Of a stretch of DNA of 64,000 nucleotides, positions 34,268 through 41,935 are shown one piece after another. Source of the stretch: Clostridia bacterium (GTDB lineage Bacteria; Bacillota; Clostridia; Oscillospirales; Acutalibacteraceae); assembly GCA_017435665.1 (NCBI GenBank), contig JAFSEP010000003.1:41636-105635 (forward strand), written 5' to 3'. Positions within the stretch are counted from its first letter, which is position 1. Every line of letters starts with the position of its first letter. A program made the position numbers and the translations under genes. Below the pieces are notes generated by a model that saw only the letters and a program-made list of their open reading frames with translations, was not told where the DNA came from and ran no database searches.

Positions 34268-34930
34268 ATGGTAAAGATATCCCCTTCCATTCTCTCCTGC
34301 GATTTTTCTAAAATGGGAGAAGAGTGTATAAATATGGAAAAATGCGGAGCAGACTGGCTCCACATTGATGTTATGGACGGACACTTTGTTCCCAATATAA
34401 CTTTAGGTGCTCCTATTGTCAAGGCTCTCAGAAAGACAAGCTCTCTGACCTTTGACGTTCATCTTATGATAAGCGAACCTTATAAATACATCGAAGATTT
34501 CGTAAAGGCAGGCTCGGATATAATCACCTTCCATTACGAATGTGACAGCGACGTTGAAAAGACTATCGACCTTATCCGTTCTCTCGGCTGCAAGGCAGGT
34601 CTTTCCGTAAAGCCGGGAACACCCGTTGAAAAGGTATTCCCCTATCTTGACAAGCTGAGCATGGTGCTTGTTATGACCGTTGAGCCGGGCTTCGGCGGTC
34701 AGAGCTTTATGGCTGATATGATGCCAAAGGTAACTGCAGTCAGAGAAGAATGTAAAAAAAGAGGCCTCGATGTTGACATTCAGGTTGACGGCGGTATCTC
34801 AATGAAGACGATTGACGAAGCTGCAAAGGCAGGCGCAAACGTGCTCGTTGCCGGAAGTGCCGTATTCGGCGCTGAGTCACCCAAGGATATGATTGCATCA
34901 CTCAGAGAGGCAGCTGCCAAGTATTTCTAA
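34268..34930 (+). CDS. rpe: Ribulose-phosphate 3-epimerase
   Basis: Interconverts ribulose 5-phosphate and xylulose 5-phosphate in the pentose phosphate pathway. 220 residues, full length TIM barrel. It starts ISPSILSCDFSKMGEE. It has WLHIDVMDGHFVPNIT (metal-binding His and Asp near 34-43), MTVEPGFGGQSF near 138-149, and VDGGISMKTI near 176-185, carrying the second catalytic Asp. RBS ACGGAGG. Unlike many Firmicutes it is not next to rsgA or prpC. Its last 33 bases overlap the convergent mecA-like gene. Confidence 0.96.
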   Translation: MVKISPSILSCDFSKMGEECINMEKCGADWLHIDVMDGHFVPNITLGAPIVKALRKTSSLTFDVHLMISEPYKYIEDFVKAGSDIITFHYECDSDVEKTIDLIRSLGCKAGLSVKPGTPVEKVFPYLDKLSMVLVMTVEPGFGGQSFMADMMPKVTAVREECKKRGLDVDIQVDGGISMKTIDEAAKAGANVLVAGSAVFGAESPKDMIASLREAAAKYF

Positions 34931-35461
34931 GGCGTTCCCCTCAGCTATGCACTTACCGTATTCCCTGATAAGCTGACGGATATGACTGTCCGTCCTGAAA
35001 GGTACTGCGTATTCGTTTATTCTGGCGACAAGGGAATGCTTCAGCTTACCCTTGACAAAAAGTATATTTTTCCCTTCATAAACATAGAGACTGCTTTTCA
35101 GGCTTTCTCTTTCTGTTTCCGAAAGACTTGCGGCAAGGTCAAAAATATGCTCGGCCTTCTCAAAAGCAAAGGACAGCTTTACACCGCCGGCTTTAAGCTT
35201 ATATCTCAAGGGCTTATTGCTTACGGTGAAAAACAGCAGACATCCTCCGTCAAAGGACGGAAGCGCATCAACACGTACTTTATCCGGCAGATTCAGAGAA
35301 CAGCCCAGAGATTTCTTTGCTTCTTCAATCAGAGAATCAATTACGGCACGGGTCTGAAGGTCTGAATAATCCATCTGTTCATAGGTGATATTCATTCTCT
35401 TCATATCTTCATGGGTAAGCTCAATAAATATATATTTATCTTTCGGTGCGTTTATTTTCAT
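34898..35461 (-). CDS. MecA-like adaptor protein
   Basis: 187 residues. The N-terminal segment (MKINAPKDKYIFIELTHEDM) matches the substrate-binding domain of MecA/YpbH adaptors. The C-terminal ClpC-binding half is present with LYVYEGKNILFVKGK. MecA family members deliver proteins to ClpCP. ATG 35461 has AAGGGGG at correct distance; the ATG two codons upstream is too close. It lies divergent from the Rnf-like operon. Sequence is quite diverged, so the exact target set is unknown. Confidence 0.7.
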   Translation of the reverse strand: MKINAPKDKYIFIELTHEDMKRMNITYEQMDYSDLQTRAVIDSLIEEAKKSLGCSLNLPDKVRVDALPSFDGGCLLFFTVSNKPLRYKLKAGGVKLSFAFEKAEHIFDLAASLSETERESLKSSLYVYEGKNILFVKGKLKHSLVARINEYAVPFRTDSHIRQLIREYGKCIAEGNALEILGSCLSE

Positions 35462-35554
35462 AGTCATACCCCCTTGAAATTATATTTTACTATTCAAATA
35501 CTGCACTTTCAATGAAAAAATAATGGCAGAAACACCAAAGGATGGTGAAAAACG

Positions 35555-36583
35555 TTGGCAAAAAGAAAAACCAAAAGCGAAAATCTTATAACAAACACAG
35601 ACAGCGTTTTCAGATATAATCTTGATCTCATCATAATGATGCTTCCTCTTATGCTGATGAGTATATATCTGAGTGGCTACCATATTATACGTCTTATGCT
35701 CACTGCGGTAATCGGTGCTGTAATTGCTGAATTTACGGCAAACAAAATCAGCAAAAGCGATAATTCTCTCGGTGACCTGAGTGCCGTTGCAACGGCTATG
35801 GCAATAAGCCTTATGCTTCCCGCCTCCTGCCCCTCGTATATAGCTGCGGCAGGAAGTGTGTTTGCGATTATCGTTGCAAAGATTCCCTTCGGCGGAGCTA
35901 AAAATGCGCCTTTTGTTCCTGCGGCTGCAGGCTTTGCGTTTTTATGTGTCTGCTTCCCCACCGAGGTTTTCACATACCCGTCGGTTGAAACAGCCTTCAA
36001 CTCGGCTCTTATCGGTGCAGAGGATTTCGTAAAAGGCACCTCCTTCGGAGAAATGCTGTCATACGGTAAATCCGTTGAGCTTAACTCTCTTGAGGCAGTA
36101 TCAATTCTCGGCGGTAAAACGGTAGGCCCCGTGGGGACAACCTTTATGCTTGTATTTATAGGCATTGCTGTCTATCTTTTTGCAAAGCGCAGAAAGAAGT
36201 TTTACGTAAGCCTCGCCTTCATCCTCACCTGTACCGTTATGGCGATGCTTTTCCCCAGAGTCAATTCAGGTGTTGCCACCTCCGTTATAATGGAGCTTTC
36301 GGCAGGAACCCTGCTTTTTGCAGGACTTATTCTTATCCACGATCCTGCAACAGCCCCCAACAGAGCTCCCTATTCTGTTCTTTACGGTATCGGTGCAGGC
36401 ATCATATGTATGCTTCTGAGATATTTCGGTAAGTATCCTGAGGGAGCCTGCTTCAGCATACTCATTATGAATGCAATAACCCCTGTAATAAAAGATTATG
36501 CAAAAATGATAGAGAAAGAGCTGAAAAAGAAGAATAAAGCTAAAAACTCCTTGAAAGCGGAAGGAGGAAAAGACAATGGATAA
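35555..36583 (+). CDS. RnfD/NqrB-like membrane protein lacking the flavinylation motif
   Basis: 342 residues, eight to ten transmembrane helices, from TTG 35555 preceded by AAAGGATGGTGA. It matches RnfD in IPFGGAKNAPFVPAAAGFAF near residues 110-129 and in the late helices (FAGLILIHDPATAPNR). RnfD normally carries a covalent FMN on Thr of an SGAT-type site. The corresponding stretch here reads LEAVSILGGKTVGPVGTT and has no such site. First gene of a five-gene operon, overlapping the next gene by 8 nt. It is probably not competent for normal Rnf electron transfer. Confidence 0.8.
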   Translation: MAKRKTKSENLITNTDSVFRYNLDLIIMMLPLMLMSIYLSGYHIIRLMLTAVIGAVIAEFTANKISKSDNSLGDLSAVATAMAISLMLPASCPSYIAAAGSVFAIIVAKIPFGGAKNAPFVPAAAGFAFLCVCFPTEVFTYPSVETAFNSALIGAEDFVKGTSFGEMLSYGKSVELNSLEAVSILGGKTVGPVGTTFMLVFIGIAVYLFAKRRKKFYVSLAFILTCTVMAMLFPRVNSGVATSVIMELSAGTLLFAGLILIHDPATAPNRAPYSVLYGIGAGIICMLLRYFGKYPEGACFSILIMNAITPVIKDYAKMIEKELKKKNKAKNSLKAEGGKDNG

Positions 36584-37403
36584 AAAAGAAAAGGTCGGTC
36601 TTACCCTTCCGAGAATGCTGTTTAAGGGTTCATTTGTCTATAGCCCCGTGCTTACTCAGTCAATCGGCATCTGCACAATAGTTGCAATATGCTTCACCCT
36701 CAAAATCAGCCTTATTGTTTCGATAACTCTTACGTTTATCCTTCTGATAAACGAGATTATGGCATCTCTTATCCTGAAAAAGCTCTCACGCTGGATGAGA
36801 ATTATATGCTATATGCTTCTCTCAACCCTGTTGCTCATACCGATAATGCTGATTCTTGACAAAAATTATTCTCAGCTGAACGCTTCTATGGGTATTTATC
36901 TTCCCCTTCTTGCCGTTAACAGTCTTATCGTTATACGCTGTGAAAAGTATGCGGTAAAGAACAACCTGAAGCTCAGCGTCTTTGATGCTCTGTCAGCAGG
37001 TCTCGGCTACGGCGTTACGGCAATAATTGTAGGCGGCATAAGAGAAATTGCGGCATTCGGAACACTTTTGGGCAAAACCGTAACGGAGCTGCCCGGCTAT
37101 TCAGGTATGGCTCTCCCCTTCGGCGGTCTTATAGTACTGGGCTTTACCGCAGCATTTCACAAATGGTTTGTTAAAAAGTATTTCAGCGATCAGCCTACAA
37201 ACACCTTCCCCCTGAGAACTGCGTTTGAAACTCCTCTTATCCGTGAGGAGGGTCTTAATATTACAACGGGTACTCTCAGCATACTCAGCGACCCTGCGGT
37301 AACCAATGAAGAGGCTCTCAGCGAAAAAACAGAAAAGGATGCTTCGGAGAAAGCACCGGTAAAAACAGAAGAAAATGCAGAAAAGGACGGTGACAATCAA
37401 TGA
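36576..37403 (+). CDS. RnfE/NqrD-like membrane protein with altered Fe-S site
   Basis: 275 residues, six helices in the first 205 residues. Alignment by eye to RnfE: SPVLTQSIGICTIVA keeps the first cluster Cys, but GIYLPLLAVNSLIVIR has Ser in place of the second (normally TNC). SVFDALSAGLGYGVTAIIVGGIREI is a strong family match. A 50-residue acidic, Lys/Glu-rich tail is unusual for the family. RBS GGAGGAAAAGACA lies inside rnfD, and the gene overlaps the next by ATGA. Confidence 0.78.
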   Translation: MDKKEKVGLTLPRMLFKGSFVYSPVLTQSIGICTIVAICFTLKISLIVSITLTFILLINEIMASLILKKLSRWMRIICYMLLSTLLLIPIMLILDKNYSQLNASMGIYLPLLAVNSLIVIRCEKYAVKNNLKLSVFDALSAGLGYGVTAIIVGGIREIAAFGTLLGKTVTELPGYSGMALPFGGLIVLGFTAAFHKWFVKKYFSDQPTNTFPLRTAFETPLIREEGLNITTGTLSILSDPAVTNEEALSEKTEKDASEKAPVKTEENAEKDGDNQ

Positions 37404-37993
37404 GCTGGTTTTTTGATTTATTGACAGCAGCCGTTTACAGTCTGCTTATTCAGAATATTATATTCAACTCAGGTCTTGCCCTGAGTGAAACCGTAAGAAC
37501 AGCAAGACGTCCTAAGTTTTTTCTTATGTACGGTGTTTCGGTTCTGTATTTCAGTCTGACCACCTCGCTTATCTGCAGTCTGATCAACCTTATTCCTGCA
37601 GTTAAAAGCCTTAGTATGATATGGCATATGGCTATTTTCGCCGTTATTCTTGCGATTGTAACCTTTGCCACGTCAGTTTTTGCAATTGTTGTGCTTAAAG
37701 CGAATAAAAAGTTTATGAATTCCCTCGGAATGTGTGCAATCAACTCACTTGTGCTGGCAATTCCTATCATAAACAGCCGCAGTGCTCTTTCGGTTGCCTC
37801 CTCTGTGGGAAGTGCAATAGGTGCGGCACTTGCTTTTGTTCTTGCTTTGCTGTTTGTCAATTCTGCAATGAGAAAAATTGCTTCGAATAAAGATATCCCT
37901 AAATCATTCAGAGGTCTGCCTGCAGTGTTTGTTTATATGGCATTGCTTGCACTTGCCTTCAACTGTCTTTCAGGTCAGGAATCATTTATTTAA
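37400..37993 (+). CDS. RnfA/NqrE-like membrane protein without cluster cysteines
   Basis: 197 residues, six helices. It is clearly RnfA-derived: the end reads DIPKSFRGLPAVFVYMALLA, equivalent to DVPAPFRG...LMSLAF in RnfA. Both [2Fe-2S]-cluster positions are changed: the GLCPF site reads GLALS, and the GIFLPLITTNC helix is shortened to LGMCAINS. It overlaps the upstream gene by 4 nt. With the two preceding genes it forms a Rnf D-E-A membrane core without RnfB, RnfC or RnfG. Confidence 0.75.
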   Translation: MSWFFDLLTAAVYSLLIQNIIFNSGLALSETVRTARRPKFFLMYGVSVLYFSLTTSLICSLINLIPAVKSLSMIWHMAIFAVILAIVTFATSVFAIVVLKANKKFMNSLGMCAINSLVLAIPIINSRSALSVASSVGSAIGAALAFVLALLFVNSAMRKIASNKDIPKSFRGLPAVFVYMALLALAFNCLSGQESFI

Positions 37994-38012
37994 TTAAGAG
38001 AGAATGTTTTTT

Positions 38013-38456
38013 ATGTCACCTAATAAAGAAAAGAAAACACGGAAAAAAAGAAGAAGCGACAGCGACGGCGTTAAGGTCAAACGCAGTTATTACAGCTTCA
38101 GCAAATATTATCCGGGTGGCGGCTCCTCGCAGAAATACCGTAAGGTTATGGTTGAAACACCGGACGAACACAAAAGGATCAAGATTATACTTTCGGTTTT
38201 CGCAATAATCATACTCGTATATATCGGATGCTTTTCAATGTCTCTTGCCATTGAAATCTCAAATGCTCCGACTACTGAGACAACTCTGCCTACCCAAGAG
38301 GTTACAACTGCCCCTTATCAGGAGGTTACAACCACTCTGCCTCCCGCACCTACCTATGAGGTAACGCTGGAGGAACCTGAAAGGGAGGTAAACGTTACAA
38401 CAACAAAAGCACCTGAAACAAGCGATACAAGCAGTACCGATGTGACAGGAGAATAA
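38013..38456 (+). CDS. Single-pass membrane protein with Thr-rich extracellular tail
   Basis: 147 residues from ATG 38013 (an ATG three codons upstream is too close to the AAGAGAGA ribosome site). The N-terminal 55 residues are very basic (KEKKTRKKRRSDSDG), one helix spans about 56-76 (IILSVFAIIILVYIGCFSMS), and the tail is Thr/Pro/Glu-rich with repeated EVTT units. No FMN-binding motif is visible, so it is not RnfG, although its topology is similar. It sits between rnfA-like and DUF4434 genes in the same operon. Function unknown. Confidence 0.7.
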   Translation: MSPNKEKKTRKKRRSDSDGVKVKRSYYSFSKYYPGGGSSQKYRKVMVETPDEHKRIKIILSVFAIIILVYIGCFSMSLAIEISNAPTTETTLPTQEVTTAPYQEVTTTLPPAPTYEVTLEEPEREVNVTTTKAPETSDTSSTDVTGE

Positions 38457-38470
38457 AAAGGAGAATTAAT

Positions 38471-39820
38471 ATGTTAACTTTTTTCAAAACTCTCATATCA
38501 GCGATTATGGCTTTTGTTATGGCACTGATACCCTTCGGCAACGAAAACACAGACAAAAAGTGTGAAGCAGAATTCAACGGTACCTTTGTCCAATCCTGGT
38601 ACAGCGGTTCCTGGGATGACGCCCGTTGGCAGGAAGAAATAAGCTATATGAAGCAGCACGGAGTGGAATATATCGTCCTTCAGGATATAGCAAATATGTC
38701 CTTGGACGGAAGCTGGACCGTTTATTACGATTCACAGCTTGATGTGTTTGAAAATGCCACCTTCGGCACCGATGTTATTGAGGCTGCTTTAAGAAACTGC
38801 AAAGGCAGCGGAATAAAGGTTTTCATCGGACTTGCTCTCTTTGACGATTATTGGTCAACAGCAGCTCTTACCCCCACCTACTATCAGGTTTGCTCGGTTG
38901 CGGCTGATATGGTTGAGGAAATATATAACAAGTATTATGAAGAATACAGCGATTGCTTCTACGGTTGGTATTTCACGCCTGAATTAAGCAATATTCTGAT
39001 TTGCGAAATAAACTTCGTCGGTGCCTGTATGGGACTTAACACAATACTTGACAGAGCAACCGAGGTTGACGAAAGTCTCCCCCTTCTTCTCAGCCCCTTC
39101 ACATCAAAGTACCTTGCAGCAGGGCCCGTGAAAACCCTTGCAGATTGGGTAACGTTCTTTGAGCTTGCCCATTTCCGTGACGGAGATATATTTGCTCCCC
39201 AGGATGCCGTGGGCGCAGGCTGGATAAGTGAAAATGAGCTTGAAGCCTGTTGGAAAATGTACAGAACTGCTGTGGACACAGCAAAGGCTGACATCAAGCT
39301 CTGGGCCAACTGTGAAAACTTCACCATTGCAACAGCCGAATCCTTCGGTGAGGGAATTATTGCAAGACCCTCTTCAGAAAACAAGGAGAACGTAACGGCA
39401 AACCTTGACAGATTTGTAAGACAGATGGAAGTGGCATCAAGGTATGCAGAAAACATCATCACCTTCTCATATACACACTATTTCAGTCCTGCAAAGGTTG
39501 AGTCATGCTTTATTGATACTTATATGGATTATGTAAACAACGGTTACGTCCTTGAAGCTCAGGCCCCCTCTGCTCCTGCTGAATTTGAAAAGACATCTGA
39601 TGGAAGCAACGTTATTCTCAGCTGGGAAGCTTCTGAGGACAACTTCGGTATAAGCCATTACAGAATTCTCAGAAACGGAGAATTCCTTACAAGAATTGAA
39701 TGCTTATACGGAGCTCCCGAGCTTACTTATACAGATGAAAATGCTGATATAAACAGCACTTATACAATCATTGCCTATGATGCCGCAGGTAATGCCTCTG
39801 ACATCGCAAAAGCAAAGTAA
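38471..39820 (+). CDS. DUF4434-type TIM-barrel glycosidase-like protein with Fn3 domain
   Basis: 449 residues with a hydrophobic N-terminal export segment (about 1-22). Residues about 33-330 follow the DUF4434 plan: NGTFVQSWYSGSWDDARWQE, YIVLQDIANM and CFYGWYFTPELSN. These domains resemble glycoside hydrolase barrels; Glu in FTPELSN is a candidate catalytic residue. Residues about 360-449 are an Fn3 domain. AAAAGGAG precedes the ATG. Last gene of the Rnf-like operon, so it is presumably made with the membrane module. Confidence 0.72.
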   Translation: MLTFFKTLISAIMAFVMALIPFGNENTDKKCEAEFNGTFVQSWYSGSWDDARWQEEISYMKQHGVEYIVLQDIANMSLDGSWTVYYDSQLDVFENATFGTDVIEAALRNCKGSGIKVFIGLALFDDYWSTAALTPTYYQVCSVAADMVEEIYNKYYEEYSDCFYGWYFTPELSNILICEINFVGACMGLNTILDRATEVDESLPLLLSPFTSKYLAAGPVKTLADWVTFFELAHFRDGDIFAPQDAVGAGWISENELEACWKMYRTAVDTAKADIKLWANCENFTIATAESFGEGIIARPSSENKENVTANLDRFVRQMEVASRYAENIITFSYTHYFSPAKVESCFIDTYMDYVNNGYVLEAQAPSAPAEFEKTSDGSNVILSWEASEDNFGISHYRILRNGEFLTRIECLYGAPELTYTDENADINSTYTIIAYDAAGNASDIAKAK

Positions 39821-39831
39821 ATAACCGGAAT

Positions 39832-39870
39832 AAAACACTAACCCCACTACGTTTGTAGTGGGGTTAAATT
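39832..39870. terminator. Terminator after the Rnf-like operon
   Basis: CTAACCCCACTAC pairs with GTAGTGGGGTTA around GTTT, followed by AATTTATA. It can serve the convergent GPH gene too. Confidence 0.75.
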
Positions 39871-39879
39871 TATAGAGTT

Positions 39880-41385
39880 TTATACGTCAGCAGTAACATC
39901 ATCAATCATTTCGTCAGCGGCGTTAGCTCTGAGAGCCTTGAGCTGTCTTTCAATTTCAGCCATATTTTCCTTATCATCCTTTTCAAGGAAAAGAATAACG
40001 ATAACGTATAATGCTGCGCCGATTGCGGGACCGAGAATGAACTGATGCCAACGGTACTTCAGGAAGCGTGCAGAGGTCTGCTTTCTGATTGTATCGCTGC
40101 CGCCTGTTCCGAGCTTTTCATTAAAGCCGAGGAATTTAAGAAGATAGCCCTGAAGGAACTTGGGAATTGCATTGGTAAGCTTGGAAACAAGATTCTGCAT
40201 AGAGAAGGTAATACCCTCTGTTCTTTCACCCGTTTTCAGCTCCATTTCATCAATAGAGTTTGTAAGAAGCGAACGGTGTGCAATATCCTTCATATTGGTC
40301 AGAATCTGTGCCGAGCCGAGAATCATTATGACAACGAGTAATACCCAGATATTCTTATATCTGTCATTAGCACCGATGAAGAATGCAAGAACTCTTGCTA
40401 CAACGCTGGCAAGCTCGGAAAAAATAAGAAGATTCTTGTTGCCGCCCAGCTTATTGATTGTAGGAACGGCGGCAAGCATAAACAGCGCACCGGGAATACC
40501 CATAACAAAGCCGTATACCACCTGTGCCGTACCGCCTGAAATTGTTGCACCGAAAACTTCGTAGGATACTCCGTCGCTTTCGAAAAAGTATTCCCACGGG
40601 AGAGTGAGTGAAAAGGATTGAACAACTCTGGCAAGACAGATAACAATCAATGTTCTGTTATGTCTCAGGTTAAGAATTGACCTGAGAATGTTCTTTTTCT
40701 CACCTTTTTCGGGAGGTGCCTCAATAACCTTTTCCTTCTGACGGTAAGCAAGCATTGCCAGAATCATACCGCCGAAGCCGAAAATCATTGCAAATAAAAC
40801 ATATGTATTCTTCTCGGTTATAACACCGCTTCCGCTGATTACATCCTTGAGCATCGGGAAAAGACCTGCAATAGTTGAGCCTGCTCCGGCACCGATGGTG
40901 AGCCACTGTGCAACACGTTTTCGCTCTTCGGAGCTGGGGCTGGTCAAAGCCGTCATACCCCAGATAGCAATATCGTGAAATGAATAAAAAGCATCGAATA
41001 AAAGATAGAGAACAAGAATAAATATAATCGTCTGTGTTTCGCTCAAGCCGAAATCGATAAACATAAGAGCAACAAGAATACCGATAATCGGAGGAGTCCA
41101 CAGAAGGAAGGGACGCATCTTATAGCCCGGCTTATACCGTCTGTGATCCATAAGTGAGCCGATGAGAGGGTCGTTGATTGCATCCCATAAGGAGCTGATA
41201 CCTGTGATAATACCCGTTTTCTCAGAGGGTATTCCGAGAAGGGTGTTAAGATAAACAAAGAGTCTGCCCGTAAGGAAGCTATATGTCATATTCTGACCTG
41301 AAAGACCGACTGCATGAGATAACAGTCTGTCATTAGCTACCTTTGTTTCGCTTTCCTCTTTTGAAAAAAGAAAGAAGGTTTTCAT
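39880..41385 (-). CDS. GPH/MFS-type sugar symporter
   Basis: 501 residues, 12 helices. SSLWDAINDPLIGSLMDHRRYKPGYKMRPF near 65-95 is the GPH loop, and the SFHDIAIWGMTALTS segment also matches. Ribosome site AAGGGGGA. The C-terminal 25 residues are acidic and hydrophilic. It is transcribed alone between the Rnf-like operon and a lipoprotein. Sugar specificity cannot be read from sequence. Confidence 0.87.
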   Translation of the reverse strand: MKTFFLFSKEESETKVANDRLLSHAVGLSGQNMTYSFLTGRLFVYLNTLLGIPSEKTGIITGISSLWDAINDPLIGSLMDHRRYKPGYKMRPFLLWTPPIIGILVALMFIDFGLSETQTIIFILVLYLLFDAFYSFHDIAIWGMTALTSPSSEERKRVAQWLTIGAGAGSTIAGLFPMLKDVISGSGVITEKNTYVLFAMIFGFGGMILAMLAYRQKEKVIEAPPEKGEKKNILRSILNLRHNRTLIVICLARVVQSFSLTLPWEYFFESDGVSYEVFGATISGGTAQVVYGFVMGIPGALFMLAAVPTINKLGGNKNLLIFSELASVVARVLAFFIGANDRYKNIWVLLVVIMILGSAQILTNMKDIAHRSLLTNSIDEMELKTGERTEGITFSMQNLVSKLTNAIPKFLQGYLLKFLGFNEKLGTGGSDTIRKQTSARFLKYRWHQFILGPAIGAALYVIVILFLEKDDKENMAEIERQLKALRANAADEMIDDVTADV

Positions 41386-41495
41386 AAAGTTCCCCCTTGT
41401 GTTAATTATTAACTAATTCTATCATACAATCAGCACCAAAGTCAATGATTTGCACAAAACGGCGAAATATTTTTACATTTTTTTGTACAAATGTT

Positions 41496-41526
41496 TACAG
41501 CAGACGTTTTTTTACGTCTGCTGTAA
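41496..41526 (-). terminator. Hairpin after the lipoprotein gene
   Basis: TTACAGCAGACGT and ACGTCTGCTGTAA are perfect 13-bp arms, about 30 bp downstream of the gene ending at 41557. The following T-run is poor. Confidence 0.6.
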
Positions 41527-41556
41527 TTTATGCTCATCTTCTTTATTTATGTTTGA

Positions 41557-41925
41557 TTATTTTATTCGTCCTAATTCTCTGAGCCTTGTGAGGACTTCTG
41601 AGGGAATGTCTTTTATATTGCCTTGCTCAATAAAGGAGCATTTATACACATCTGTCCGTCCGGGATAGGTTTCAAGAACGGGACTGCATTTGATTTCGAT
41701 TCTGTCTCCGTTATAAAGTCCGTCAAAAAGCTCCTTATCCTCAGATTTGTTCACAAGCTCAACGGGCATATTATCGTCTGTAATGATATAAACCGTATCT
41801 GTTATGTCACTTTTCAGGAACCTTCCCGTAAGGGTGACATAAGCATCCTCCTGCGCCTGATTACAGGCAGCTAAGATACCTGCAGTCAGAATAATCATCA
41901 ATATAACTGCTATACTTCTTTTCAT
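41557..41925 (-). CDS. Small lipoprotein
   Basis: 122 residues with a lipoprotein signal (GILAAC, Cys 21). The mature part is beta-rich (AYVTLTGRFL, DRIEIKCSPVL), reminiscent of small OB-fold-like or DUF3221-type secreted proteins, but I cannot assign a family firmly. RBS GTGAGGAGTGACG. It begins 10 bp after the beta-propeller gene, so it belongs to the ECF operon 44595-41557. Confidence 0.75.
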   Translation of the reverse strand: MKRSIAVILMIILTAGILAACNQAQEDAYVTLTGRFLKSDITDTVYIITDDNMPVELVNKSEDKELFDGLYNGDRIEIKCSPVLETYPGRTDVYKCSFIEQGNIKDIPSEVLTRLRELGRIK

Positions 41926-41935
41926 ACGTCACTCC

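Noticed and set aside
35555-37993. A functional Rnf complex
   Set aside because: Subunits B, C and G are absent, and cofactor residues are missing in D, E and A.
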